A DNA stretch of 64,000 nt, from the NCBI GenBank assembly GCA_016858145.1, contig JAEHOE010000108.1, positions 395,858-459,857 of the forward strand. The letters run 5' to 3'. Shown piece after piece: positions 38,958-51,200 of the stretch. This stretch comes from Edaphochlamys debaryana (lineage: Eukaryota > Chlorophyta > Chlorophyceae > Chlamydomonadales). Position 1 is the stretch's first letter; every line of letters starts with the position of its first letter. The notes below the pieces were generated by a model that saw only the letters and a program-made list of their open reading frames with translations, did no database searches and was not told the DNA's origin. The position numbers and the translations under genes were made by a program.

Positions 38958-41900
38958 ATGAACAACCTCACCAACGCGGACGCGCTGGACGTGATGGTGC
39001 AGATCGGTCGCCAGGCGCTGGAGCGCGGCAAGGTGAGTCGCGGCGGCTCTGGCCAGCCCGAGCCCACCCGGGTGCAGCTCACCATCGCAACCGCGACCTC
39101 TGCTTCTGTATTGCTGAGTCTCCGTTTGTAAGCGACCGTGTGTGTGTGTGTGTGTCGACGCACACGGTGCAGGTTGACCAGGCCCGCACCATCCTCGGCG
39201 GTGTCCTCACCAAAGCGCCCAACCACACGCTCGCGTGGTTCAGCCTAGGCCGGGCCCACCTGCTCAAGGTGTGTCTTGTTGTGCGCATGAGCTCGAGCTT
39301 GGGCTAGGGCTTGGGCTAGGGCCTGGGCCCTCAGCAGACGGTGGTGAGAGGAGCGGCAGGGGCCCAAGGCGCGGACGCTGCTAGGGGTCCATCAGGGGTA
39401 CAAGGGGAGGGGCGGGCCGTGGACGTGGGCATCACACACACAGCGCTCATGCGCTCCTGAGTCCCCCCCACCCCCCAACCCCCCAGGTTATGCCTCTCGT
39501 CCGCACCCCTCTCTCACCCGCTCTCCTCACCCAGGGCCCTGTGTCTGCCGCACCGCGCTCCCTGACCCCCACCCCATCCCTTCCCTAAACCCCCCACCCC
39601 CCACCCACCCCAGGGCTCCCATGACCACGCGGCCATGTGCTACAGCCGTGCTGCCAGCCTGGCCAGCAGCCAGCGGGGGGCGGTGAGCGGGGGGCGAATA
39701 AGCCTGGGGTTGGGGTTGGGGTTGGGGTCAGTTCGTGGGGCGAAGTGCCGCGGAGTCGTGGCATCGCATTTTGTGGGCCGATGCAAAATGCCTGTGAAGC
39801 GTAGCCTGTGAGCGGGGGGGCGGGGTGGGGCGGGCAGATCGTGTTGCGCAAGGGCTGAGTGCGGTGCTGAGCTGCTGCTCCCCGACCCCCCTCGCCCTCC
39901 AACTACGGCAGCCCCCGGGGCGTGGTGACCGGGCTTGAATGGTGGCTGCTTTCCCACTAGCCCCTGCCCCCTTCGCCCCCCTCCACCAATGCCGAAAGCC
40001 GGGCTTGCAGGCAGCACTGCCCCACCCGCCCCTTCCTAAATGCAACCTCCCGCAGCCCGCTTATCCCCCAGCCCGCCAACCTGCTCCCCGTGGCCAAAGA
40101 CAACACGGTCCTTTGCTTCGCTGCTCCCCCTCAGTCCCCCTCACCCCCCCTACCCCCACAACCCATTCCCCCCCACCCACGTGCTCCCCCCCTGTCAGCC
40201 CGCCAACCTGCTCCCGGTTGCCAAGGACAACATGGTGCTGTGCGCCGAGAAGGTGCTGCCGCGGGACTGGCTGCCGGAGCTGCAGGTGGGGCGGGAAAGG
40301 GGGGGAAAGGGGGGGAAAGGTGTGTTTGGCGTGCCGATTTCGCCGGCGGGGAGAAGGTTTGTGCTGCCGCGGGACTGGCTGCCGGAGCTGCAGGTGGGGC
40401 CGGGGGGTGGGGCCGGAGGGGTAAACGGGGGAGGAGGGGCGGCGGGAGAGCGCATTGGGGATGGGTATGGGATTCCGAGGAGAGAGATGGAGGCGCAAGG
40501 ACCCATGCCGCCACCACCCTCTCCCTTACCTTCCCTGGCCCTCCCCTGACCCCTCGCAGGACCCCCACCTGGCCCAGCGGTGGGGCGAGGCCCTGGGCGC
40601 CCTGGCGGCACAGCTGGCGGCGCCGTCGGAGCCTGCCGCCGCCGCCGCCGCCGCCAGCCCTGCTGCCGGCGCCGCTGCGGCGACGGAAGGGGCAGGGGCG
40701 GGGGCCGCTGGCCGGCAGCTGCGGGTGGCAGTGTGTGGCGGCATCGGACTGCAGGCACTGGCCCTGCACGGCTTACTAAAGGCCCACGCGGCGGCGGCGG
40801 CGGCGGCGGCGGCTGCTCCAGCGGCGGCGGACGTGGCGGCGGCGGTGCCCGCGCCCGTGTCTGTCACGTGGGTCCACGGGGACGAGCTGTGCCGTACGCT
40901 CGGGGCGCAGATGGCGGCGGCGACGGGCGTGCCGGCGGCGGAGATGGAGGTGGTCAACGGCTGGCCTGCCGGCGCCGCCGCCGCCGCCGCCGCCCCTGCC
41001 ACCGCCGCTGCCGACGGCGCGTCTGGCGAGGGCTCCCAGGGGAGCGCGGGCGTGGGAGCAGCGGAGGCGGTGGCAGGGGCGGCGGCGGCGGCGGCAGGCG
41101 TGCCGCCGCTGGATATGTTTGTGGCGGCGGGGGTGGTGGGTTCTCGCCTGGCGCTGCCGGAGTGGGCGGCCGCACTGGCCCAGGTGGGGCCGGGGCGAGC
41201 AGCCAAGCTGTGTTGAGTGAGGAGGTGCCAGGTGCAACCCCTGCCTTGCCTTTGTTGGGCTGTGCTGGGCTGCCGAGGTCTGTGCCCTAGCCATGCAACT
41301 CACACTGCCCCACACGCGCCCCTTCCGCCCGTACCCCCACTCCTCCCGAACTGGAGTCTGTATGGCTGCTCCCCCCCGCCCGGCCCCAAGGCAACGCGCA
41401 TCCGCTGAAGTCGAACTGGCCCAGCCCCTCCCCCACCAACCCCCACCCCCACCCCCACCAACCCCTCCGCAGGCCCGCCCCCGCCTGGCCCCCGGTGCGC
41501 TGCTGTGCCCCTCCCGGGCCCGGCTGGTGGGGGCCCTGGCGGCGAGTGAGGACCTGAGGGCTATGAACGAGGTGGGGGGCTGGGGGGGGAGGGGGAGGGG
41601 GGCAGGGAGGGGCGAAGGGCAGAAAGGGGGTGGAGAGAGGGGGGGGGGCTCAAGGGACTGTGTCGAGGCTGGGTAGGGCCTTGGTTGTCACGCCCCGGAC
41701 AACCTGCCTCCCCTCCTTCTTCCTACCCCTTCGCCTCTCGGCCCCCCCCCCCCCCTCTCAGGTCCAGCTAGACTGGATGAGGGAGGACAGCCGAGGACTG
41801 GACTACGGTAGGTGGCGCCGCCGGGCCCTGACCGCTCGACTGTCGTACAATTGTCTTACAGTTTGCCGTACATGTGGAGCTGCGTGGGTGCTTGAGGCCG

Positions 41901-44900
41901 CACATCGCACACCCCGTGCACTCCCGTTAACACCCGCACCCGTCAGCCGTCGCCTCCCACTCATTGCTCATTACAGTCTCCGAACACCTCACAACGCCAT
42001 TGAATCTCAATCCCGCATTCGCACCCCCAGGCCCCGTGAACGAGCTCCTGTGGCGGCCCGCCCGGAGCATGCAGGTACAACGGGTAGGGGGTCAGCGGTG
42101 GGGCTATGGATGGGGGGCCGTTTGTTGTCAGTGCGTGGGGAAGGGGGCCGGCGGGCCAAGTGCGGAAGGCCGGCGGGCTGAGGGGGGTGGGGGGGCGGCA
42201 GGAGTTGCGGTGAGTGTTGCGTGCTGCAAAGCGTGCCGCCGGCAGATGCGTCGAGCCACCCCTCCAAGTTGCCCATCCCTTCAAACGCCCTCTTCCCCCC
42301 CCCTCCCTCGTTCCCTCCTACGCATGCAGGTGTCGGCGTTCCGCTACGCCCTCCTGTCGGAGCCCTTCCCCCTACTGCCCGGTGAGGGATGGGGGCAGGT
42401 GGCATGGCGGTGGGATTGGGATACTAGGATTGCTCCGTACGAACATCGGCACGGCCCCTTTGGGTCCCCTTTGCTCCACCCCCTGCTGCCGGGTGAGGGG
42501 GAGGGGCTGCGTAGCGGGCTCGAGACAGGGGGGCGGGCTCAGGCTGGGAGCGTTATTGGTTGCCGAGGTGGAGGAATGGTTAGGATGATTATGTCCAGTG
42601 ACGAGCTATTGATAACTGTACTATCAAGGGGCTGCGGGCGCCAATCCGCCAAACGGTCGCCTGAACGCCACGCACCCCTTCCTTTCCCCCCTCTTCCCTT
42701 GTCCCCGCCCCCCTCCCATCCCATAACCATAGACATCACGGCGCGAGAGCTGCTCGAGGCGCCCCACACGGTCACGGGGCGTGTACGGCGGCATGACGTC
42801 ATCGTAACCGCCACGAGATCTGGACGAGCGGATTGTGTGATCACGTGGACCGAGTACGAGCTGGCGCCGGGGGTGTGGGTGTCGTACGCGCCGCACGAGC
42901 TGCAGGTACGGAGCCCTCAACCCCCTGCCCTCCGCCACCCCTCAACAGTCCCAATCCCAACAGATGCTGATCAATCCCATGACCCTGATCGCCTGTAAGC
43001 GTTCTGGCACCCACCCCACCCACCCACCCACCCTCCACCCCTCCCCCCACCCCCATCCCCATCCCACCCCACAGGGCCGCTGCGACCCACCCGTGCTGTG
43101 TCCCCACGTGTGGCAGCGGGTGCAGTACCTGTCCGCACGACCCGCCCTGGAGCCGGGGGCGCGGCTGGCGCTGCAGGTGGGGGCGGAGGGGGGTGGGAGG
43201 AGATTCGTGTGTTTGACACGCGGCGGGGACCCGCCCTGGAGCTGGGGGCGCTGCAGGTGGGGGCAGAGGGGGGTGGGAGGGGGGGCGTGTGTTTTGACGC
43301 GGGGGTGATGCGCCCTGGAGCCGGGGGCGCGGCTGGCGCTGCAGGTGGGGGCGGAGGGGGGTGGGAGGAGATGCGTGTGTTTTGGCACGCGTCGATGGAC
43401 CCGCCCTGGAGCCGGGGGACAGTCGGTGCGGGACCAGCGCTCCCTCGGCAGCTTCACACTTCCCCTGCTTGACACTGAGCTTCCCCTGCTCCTTCTCACG
43501 CGTGTCTGGAGTACCGATAGCGGGGACCGTTGGCCGTTGACCGTTGACCGTTGACTCTGAGCGGCAAACCCATGGTGCCTGCAGCTTCAGCCCCTGCCTA
43601 TTACCTGTGCCCTCGCAGGTGACCCTGTCAGGCGGCGGCTCGGAGGTACGGGTGGAGTATGACGAGGACCTATCCGCCGTACAGGTGCGGGGCCTTGGAT
43701 CTGGATCTTGATCTCGCATGCAAGGGCGGCGCCTCGCCGGGCGGGGTCTGCCGTCCACCCGATGGATGCGGGACGTGGGACGTGGGCCTGCCGCTCCAAC
43801 CAACACCCGGGGTCCGCCGCTCCCTCCCCTGCTGCCGTACAGGGCCCTCCGTCCGCCGTCGCCACCGCTGACGTCAGCAGCGGCCTGCCCCCCGGTGAGC
43901 CCCTGCCGGAGGGCGAGCTTCTGCCCGCCGGAGAGCCCCTGGGCCGCGACTCTTCATCTTCCTCCGACGACGATGGCGGCGGCAATGAGGAGGGCGGCGC
44001 CGCCGCGGGCGAGGCCGGGAAGCAGGAGGCTACGGGGCAGGCAACGGGATCTGGATCTGGACTGATCCTGCCGTACCACATGTCCATGCTGAACGACCGC
44101 ATCCGCACGCAGTCGTACCGGGCGGGCATCGAGGCGGCAGTTGCTGAGGCCAAGGTGGGTTGACATGTAGAGGCGACTTGGCTGGGAGCTGCCTTCGCGG
44201 CGTGAAGCAAAGTCTGGGCATGGGGGGAGGTCCCTGAAGAGATACCGGTTCGTTGGGTTACCAGCATCCGAAGGATGGTAGGTGGCCAGCGTCTATCCTT
44301 CAGTCGCTGGAAGAGCGCTCGCAAGCTCTGCCGCCTCCTTCCCAAGCCCCCGCACCATCTCCGGCCCTCCACCCTCTCCGGCCCGCAGCGGCACGGGGCT
44401 CTGCTGACTCAGCGTGTCAAACCCTAGCCTCCCCCCCTCTTCCCCCCCCGGCCCCCAGGCCCGGCACCCCGGCGCCCCCATGCTGGTGCTGGACGTGGGC
44501 AGCGGCACGGGGCTGCTCAGCATGATGGCGGCACGGGCGGGGGCGGACAAGGCCATTGGTGAGTAGGGGGCGCGTGTTACTACCTAGGGGCGTTTGTTGG
44601 GTAGAAGAATGAGAGCGAGAGCATTTGTGTCGGCATAACCCACTTAGCCCCTACTCCATACTCGCTGGACCCTAACCCCTGGCCCCGGGCCCCTGCCCCG
44701 GCGCTGCCGCCTCGTTCGCTCTCTGGCTGCTCTGTGAGACTCCTCATGCCCCCCATGCCTGGCCCCTGCCCCCCGGACTCTGTTCTGCTGCTGCAGGCTG
44801 CGAGCGGGAGCTGGCCCAGGTCATCTAAGCATACTCTAATCATACTCTAACCGATACTGTTCTACCATGGACCCTGACCCCTGGCCCCCTGGCCCGCCCC

Positions 44901-46856
44901 TGCAGGCTGCGAGCGCGAGCTGGCTCTGGCGGTGGCGGCGGGCGCAGTGACGGCCGCCAACGGCCTGAGCGACGCCGTCAGATCCGTGCAGGTGCGGGGC
45001 AGTGTCCGCGTCTGCGAGCGGGGCCTGTGTGGTGCCAATGTATCTGCACATCAGACAGGGCCGGCGCAGGGAGAGCAGGGTCAGGTCACGGACGGGGGAT
45101 GCCGCGGTGTTGTGCGCTCCCCATCCACCTGCTGTCTACCCTCCAAACACCTGCCCACGCCCTGCTCGGTCCCCGCTCCCCGACCCCCCTCCCCCCTCCC
45201 CAGGTGCACAGCAAGGACCTGCGAGTCGCACCCGAGACCCCCGACCAGCCACCGTCTAACGCCGCAGGGCAAGGTGCCCAGCCGGAGGCTGCCGACCCAG
45301 CCCCCGCCTCCTCCGCCCCCACCTCCTCCACCCTCACCAACCCCACCCCCATCGCCTCGTCCTCCCCCTCCGCCTCCTCCGCCGTGCTCCTGCCCCGACG
45401 CGCGGGTCTGGTGGTGCACGAGATCTTCGGCACCGACCCACTGTCGGAGCACATCTTGCCCACCATGGCCCAGGTGCAGGTGAGACCGGACCGGATCCCG
45501 AACCGGACTCCGAACCGGACCGGACACGGGTCCGGACCGGACCGGACCGGACTGCTGGCCCTAAAAGTCGTGGGATTGCTTGAAACGCTGCGCCCCCCAT
45601 CCCACCTCACCCCCCCCTTGCCTCTTCCCTCCGCTCCCCCTCCGCTCCCCCTCCCCTCCCCTCCCCTCCCCTCCCCTCCCCTCCCCTCCCCTGCCACCCC
45701 CAGGACTCCCTGGCCGCACCGGACGCGCTGTTCCTGCCCTCGGCCTTCCGAATCGTGGCGGCGCTCGCCAGGTACGACCGGTCCGTACCTCAACCTTGTA
45801 TGTCCGCCGTACAGTTGGTACAGTTGGTACACCCAGCATAAACCCTCACCCTGCGGCAGGTCCGACATGCTGCACGCCCGGATGCGGGCAGTCCGGCCCC
45901 CACCGCCGCTGCCGGCCCTGGCCCCGGTCCCGGCCGCGGTCGCGGAGGCGGGTGGGCCCAGCGGGGGCCCGGCGGGGCCCGGCGCCGAAAGGGTGTTCCG
46001 TCAGGCCCTGGAGCGCCTGGCCCGACTGCTGCCCGCGGCGGCCGCGGCGGCGCTGCAGCCGTGGGTCCCCTGGAAGGTGGGCCCCACGTAATGCGCCACT
46101 GTGTCTGACTGATGCCGTACGGTGTGCCGTACACCTTGCACCTCCCGCTCCCTTGCGTTCCTGCTCTGGCATGTCCCTTGCCCCGTACCCCGAACACGCA
46201 CTCGTACCCGTACCCGCCGGACCGCCGTGTGTCTCCTCACCAACGCCGTACGGCGCCGCGCCGTGCCCTGTCGTATATGCCGTACGCAGGCCGAGCTGGA
46301 CGTGCTGCGCGTGCCCGACATGGTGCTGCTGTCGGAGCCGGCGGCGGTGGCGGCGCTGGATCTTGGATCGCGGCCGCTGCCGAGGGCCTTCCGCGCCGCC
46401 GCCGACGCCGAGCCCTGCGCCCCCACGCCCCCCGCCGTTCGCTTCCCACGATGCGGCCCCACGGGAGATGTCCTGCCGGATCTGCCGTACGGAGGCCCAG
46501 ATCAGGGGGCAGTTGGGGTGGCGGAGGGAGAGGCGGCGGGGCCAGGTTCCGCCAACTGCGTTGTGTACTGGTTCGAGGCGGATTGCGGATCGGGTGGCTG
46601 GATCTCGACGCAGCCCGGATCCAGCAGCACGTACTACGGCCACTGGACGAGCAACGTCCAGTTCCTGGATCCGGTGCTGCCACTGGTGGCGCCCGCCGTG
46701 GCGGCGGCTGGCGGGCTCATGGTACGGCTGGCGGCGGAGTGTGTGGTCGATCGGGTCCGCATGGGGGCGGAATGGGTGCAGCCGGGCGACGATTCGTCTT
46801 CCTCCGAAGACGAGGCCGGGGAGGGGGATGAGGGGCCGGGGCAGGCCGAGCCGTAG
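38958..46856 (+). CDS. TPR plus tandem protein arginine methyltransferase, PRMT7/PRMT9-like (19 exons, 1052 aa)
   Basis: It methylates arginine with S-adenosylmethionine. Exons: 38958-39032, 39173-39268, 39614-39682, 40199-40285, 40560-41183, 41473-41571, 41762-41807, 42031-42074, 42330-42381, 42733-42905, 43075-43176, 43619-43684, 43843-44154, 44459-44558, 44906-44991, 45204-45479, 45704-45771, 45860-46076, 46290-46856; all phases fit. Residues 1-80 form TPR-like helices (LGRAHLLKGSHDHAAMCYSRA). Residues about 110-410 form a first Rossmann unit lacking a proper motif I (RVAVCGGIGLQALAL), then a beta-barrel (WTEYELAPGVWVSYAP, VWQRVQYL). Residues about 580-1000 form a full second unit: YHMSMLNDRIRTQSY, motif I LVLDVGSGTGLLSMM, post-I GCERE, double-E loop HEIFGTDPLSEH (about 750 and 759) and THW-like GHWTSNVQFL (about 980). 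The tail is acidic (SSSSEDEAGEGDEG). The TPR suggests PRMT9; motif I wording is nearer PRMT7. Confidence 0.85.
39737..39806 (-). repeat. 72-bp dispersed repeat, copy 2 (inverted, in methyltransferase intron 3)
   Basis: Reverse complement of 35981-36052 with few changes (ggggcgaagtgccgcgg ... gcatcgcattttgtgggccg ... gtgaagcgtagcc). Confidence 0.88.
40062..40112 (+). repeat. Ghost copy of the methyltransferase exon 4 5' edge
   Basis: CCCCCAG|CCCGCCAACCTGCTCCCCGTGG and the following GCCAAAGACAACACGGTCC mirror the true acceptor and exon start at 40193-40240 (PANLLPVAKDNMV). It lies about 130 bp upstream. Confidence 0.9.
40361..40402 (+). repeat. Ghost copy of the methyltransferase exon 4 3' edge
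   Basis: The exon end LPRDWLPELQ|GTGGGG (40249-40292) is repeated unchanged at coding level about 110 bp into intron 4, with donor CAG|GTGGGGCC. Confidence 0.95.
42480..42510 (+). repeat. Ghost copy of the methyltransferase exon 9 3' edge
   Basis: The exon 9 end CCCCCTACTGCCCG|GTGAGGG (42367-42389) recurs as ccccctgctgccgggtgagg about 115 bp into intron 9. Confidence 0.7.
43200..43430 (+). repeat. Three tandem ghost copies of the methyltransferase exon 11 3' edge
   Basis: Exon 11 ends ..ACCCGCCCTGGAGCCGGGGG..CTGCAG|GTGGGGGC. Copies follow at about 43227-43290, 43309-43375 and 43398-43425. The first two keep GCGCTGCAG|GTGGGGGC; the third is truncated before the donor. Confidence 0.93.
44793..44820 (+). 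repeat. Ghost copy of the methyltransferase exon 15 5' edge
   Basis: GCTGCAG|GCTGCGAGCGGGAGCTGGCC copies the true start GCAG|GCTGCGAGCGCGAGCTGGCT at 44902-44925, about 108 bp upstream. Its frame soon reaches a stop (CAGGTCATCTAA). Confidence 0.9.
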
Positions 46857-48204
46857 GGTTTGGCGGGAGCGGGGGTAGGAGGAGAGGCGGATGGGGGGGG
46901 GGGGGCAAGGGTGCAAGAGAGAGAGAGAGAGAGAGAGAGAGAAAATGAGACATTGACAAAGGCTGATGGGGGCAGGCGCCAAGGGCTTTCAAGCGGTGAG
47001 CGGTGAGTGGCGTTGGGAGCAGGCGTACGGCGTCTGGCGTATGGTGTGAGTGTGGGGGGAGCTCCCATGCAAGCGAGATCTGCCGAAACCGTACGGCAGC
47101 GTACTGGTACGCAAAAAGCAGTCAGGGGATCTGGCCCCCCCGGGGGAACACGCTCCGTTAGGGCCCCCCCAACGCGGTGCATAACCGTACGAACGCGCCG
47201 CCGGCGCCGTACACTAGCCCGTGTAAACTCTTGCACGCCCACTCATGCCAGCGGCGTGCTGGCACGGTGCATGCCCACCACACTTGCCGCGGAGAGGCTA
47301 AGGTGTGTGACTCTCCTCTAGGGAGCGCCTGGGCTCGGGCCTCGGGGGAAGTTGACTCTTTCCCCCTCATGTGGGGCCGGCAGCTCGTCTGCCCGCTGGC
47401 CGCAACCCTGCAACGCGTCATTCCTAAGGCAGGTGCGCACCACGGGCGTGTCAGCACAGCACAACGCACCGTGCGGTACGTGTCCCGGGCAGGGGCCCTG
47501 CTGTCCGAGTCAGGGGGCGCCATAGCCACGGCGTTCAGCCGCCGTGCAGCCCTCTGGGGTCCCACCGAGGACTGGAGGCCAACTTCCGTGCATACATGCC
47601 GAAGCACTGGGCACTGGGCGCGGGGTGGCGCGCGTTGCGCGCAGGGGCGCGCGGCCACGTAGGGCGCGCGATGGGCGTCCACGCCTGCCGTGTCACGGCC
47701 GGTCCGTGGAAATCCTGTCGAGGAATTCTGAGTCGGACAAGACTCAGCCGTTCGGGCAATAGAAAGAAGACTGCGCCCACCTAAGTCTAACGCGCTGCGC
47801 CGCAAGCCAGGTACGAAGTGCAAGCCGTGAACGGCCACGACGTTTTAGTACACAGTGTAAACGTGCCAGAGCCTGGACGCTGAGTAGCCAAGCCCTGACC
47901 CAACACGCAGCGAAGGCTAGCCTAGGACGTGTGCAGCTAGGGCTCGCGGACTCCCATGGCGTTGCGAGCACGGCCAAGTCTTTTAGCCGCTGCTCTTTCA
48001 AGCCGCCCGGCCCCTGCGTGTTCTCGGCGCGTATCACGGTGAGCAGACGGCTTCCCGTCAACGTTGGACGGGCTTGCCCAGCCAAGGCATGCTCGATTGG
48101 GGCTGAGGGCCGAGCAAGTGCGGAATGCGTTGCACTGCATTGAAGCGGTGCGCGGGGCGTGTGCGGTTGCCTGGGCCGGGCCCGCGGTCTTCCGCCATCT
48201 AGCA
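46857..48204. other. Intergenic region after the methyltransferase gene
   Basis: About 1.35 kb. It starts with the 3' UTR and a (GA)n microsatellite at about 46915-46942. A plus-strand TGTAA at 47222-47226 could end the transcript. A minus-strand open frame at 47158-47838 is Arg-rich with no recognisable domain. The rest is upstream DNA of the next gene. Confidence 0.5.
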
Positions 48205-51200
48205 ATGGCGACAGCCTCCTCGAGAGGCGCCTGGGGTAGGCTTGCCCACCTCGCCCGCCGCTCTGGCCCGGTGGCCTGCCCTCCCAGGCCGCAAACCGTC
48301 CGGGCGTGCCACAAGGAGGACAAGGATCCCCCTGCCAATGTAAGTGGCTCGGGGCTGCGGTGGTGGGTGCGAGGAATTGCGCCGGCTCTGTGCGCGACCC
48401 TCCGGCCCCTGCGGCCCGCCTCTGTCAGAGGCCTCCGTGGGTCAGTGGGTCTAAGGACAGCCGCATTAGGCCTGTGCCGCGGGCGCACGGTGGGGTGCTA
48501 CTCGTGCTACAGTAGGCCCGGGCCGCTCCAGCTGGGGGGGGCAGGGGCAGAGGCGGGCTTGTGGGAAGCGTTCAGTCCTTTCCTGTCTCGGGGCGAGGTC
48601 CTCGGTTCAGCATGGCTTTTGCCGTGATGCAGCACGGGTCCCCATGCATGAAGGGGCGTTGAGTGACAACCGGGCGGGTGCGAGTTGTCCTGTGCTTTGC
48701 ACCTACCCCTGCAGGCGGGAGACAGCGCCCGCCCGGCACCGACGCCCCCACCGCAGCAAAGCGGCGACCTGACGGAGCAACTGCAGAAGATAGAGGAATC
48801 ACTATCAGCTTCGGTGCGGGCGGCCGTCAAGGAAGCGTTTGAACCGCTGTCTGCCAAGATTGACGACTTGTGGCAGCAGCAGGAGCGCAACAGCCAGCTC
48901 CTCGGCGGCGTGCGGGAGCAGCAACAGAGCAACGGCCAGCTCCTCGGCGGCGTGCGGGAGCAGCAGGAGCGCAACGGCGGGCTCCTCGGCGGCGTGCTAG
49001 GGATGAGGCTCAGGCCCGTAATCGAGAAGGAGGTGGGGCTCAAGGGCCGCAGCACGCAGCTCGAGGACGCTGTCAGCCTGGTGGCGGCGGCGCTGCTGGC
49101 CAGCCCGCTGGGCCGCCGGGACCCCACGCCGCTGGCGGCGGAGGTGGAGGCGCTGGTGTCGTGGCTGCTGGAGGGGGTGCGTGGGGTGGGGCTGGGCGGT
49201 GGGGGGGCTGTTGGGGGGTGGGTGCTGTACCAATGGGGGGCCCCCCGGGGCCCGTAGGGCGCGGGCTTGGGGGCTTCGTACGGTGGTCCATGCCCCATGA
49301 CTTAGTCTGCCCCAGGACCCTGGTCACCTGGTCAGCGCCACCGCGGCTCGAGCTGCGGCAGCTCCCCAGCGCTGCCGTACTGTCGGTTCCTGCCCCCGTG
49401 CCCTCGCTCACATTACCCTTCACTCGGTCCTCCCGCGCCCCCACACGCCCGCCGCCCCGCCGCCCCGCAGCACCGAGGCTTCTGGGCCGTGCTCGAGTGG
49501 GAGCTCGAAGGCCAGGTTCGCCTGCTGGAGGGGGTGCCGCTGGAGGGGGAGGACGCGACTCTCCAGGTGGGTGCGCAGGCAGCCCCATCCAGCGGTTCGT
49601 CCGGATGTATGCCTTGTGCTGTCCGTCCACAGCTGCCCTCTCCGGAACCCTGCGAGTAAAGCTTTATATCCGCGCGTGTACCAACACCCCCACCCCCCTT
49701 GGCTGGATGGCTCCCGTGCACAGGCGGAGCTCCGGGTGGCCCTCGAGCGGGTGCGGGCGATCCGGATCTGGAACCAGCAGCAGCGGCCGGGGCAGCAGGG
49801 CGGCTCCGCAGCGGTGCTCGGCGGGCAGCCAGTGCCGCCGCCGCAGGCGTCGGAGCCGTCGGAGGCGGACATCAGTGCGGCGGCACGGCCGACGGCGGCA
49901 GCGAGGGCGAGCGCGATGACGGCGACGGCATCGTGTACGGCATGGGCAACGAAATCGTGTACGGCATGCTGACGCGCTATGCCGCGACGCCGGGCGCGCG
50001 CAGGGCGCTGGTGGCGGGCGGGCTGTGCGTGCCGGCCCTGCTGAGCCTCCAGCCGCTCGCCAGGGCCTGGGGCTCGTTCCCGCCTGAGCTGCTGCAGGTG
50101 GACTGGCTCGCAGGCGCGGCGTCTGCCGCGGAGGCCGAGCTCTGGCTGGCAGTGATCGAGTACACGGGCACGGGTGGGTACGGGGGGTTGGGTGGGTGGG
50201 GGCTGGGAGGGCCCGGACCTGGCGTGTGTAGGGGGTGGATGGGCGTGAGGCGGAAGCCTTGCTTAGCAGGTAGGTAGGATGCGGGGCTTTGAGGCACGCA
50301 CGGACAGCAGAGGCAGGGCAGCTGCGTGGGCTGCTTGGCAGCAACCGCATCCAACTAATCCAACTCGCCTTCCCGCCGTGCCAACGCAGAGGCTAACCTG
50401 CAGCAGGCGCGGAAGCAGCTGGAACGAGCGGCCACGGTGCTGCTGTGCGTGCGCAACGTCATCCGCCGCCACCACGAATCCGCCGGGCTATCTGGGCCAC
50501 GCGCCGCCATCCTCAACCTGCTCAACCTCATCCCGGCCCGCTTGCTCGGCCGCGGAAGCCCGCCGCCGCCACCCGCTCTGTCCATCACCGGTATCGCGGG
50601 ATGGGTGACCGACGGTGACCACGCGAACCCGCCGCGGGCCGTGGAGCTGTTGCCCGCCTGCGGCGCCCCTGCGGCCATGCACTTCCGACAGGTCTCGGCG
50701 GCAAGGGGCGGGCGGCTGATAAGCCGGCGAGGGCGGGGCTGAGGGGCGGCCGAGTGGTGGGAGGTGGTGTATGTGGATGGGGCGCCAGTGAAAGGCCTGC
50801 AAGGCTGCAACCCTGGGAGGGCGGGCCAGTTGGCGTGTCTGGACTGGTGGGTGTGCAACGGCGGCAGCGGCAGCCCTGAGTCCGGGGCCGGCCGCCATGG
50901 CTGCGTTGCGTGCGCTGTGTGTGGCTGCCGTGGCATGGGGGCATCCAGTCGGGATAAAGGCCGCTCCCGGTTCAGCCCATTCGTTTGCACTGGTTGGGGC
51001 TACAACTGCAAACACGTGAATGACCAGAACTTCTTCATCAGTCCATGCATTGCATTCGCTTTCAAGCCTGATTACTGCAACTGTGGCTCGTATAGTACTG
51101 TACTACTACTACTACTAAAGCAAGCAGTTACAGTACACAGTTACGTAAAGTTGTGTACCTGGCGCTGTCCCTTTCCTTCGACAGGCGTGGCTGCGGAAGC

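Noticed and set aside
47158..47838. Minus-strand open frame of 226 codons
   Set aside because: Arg/Ala/Pro composition typical of GC-rich non-coding DNA; no domain, no intron structure.
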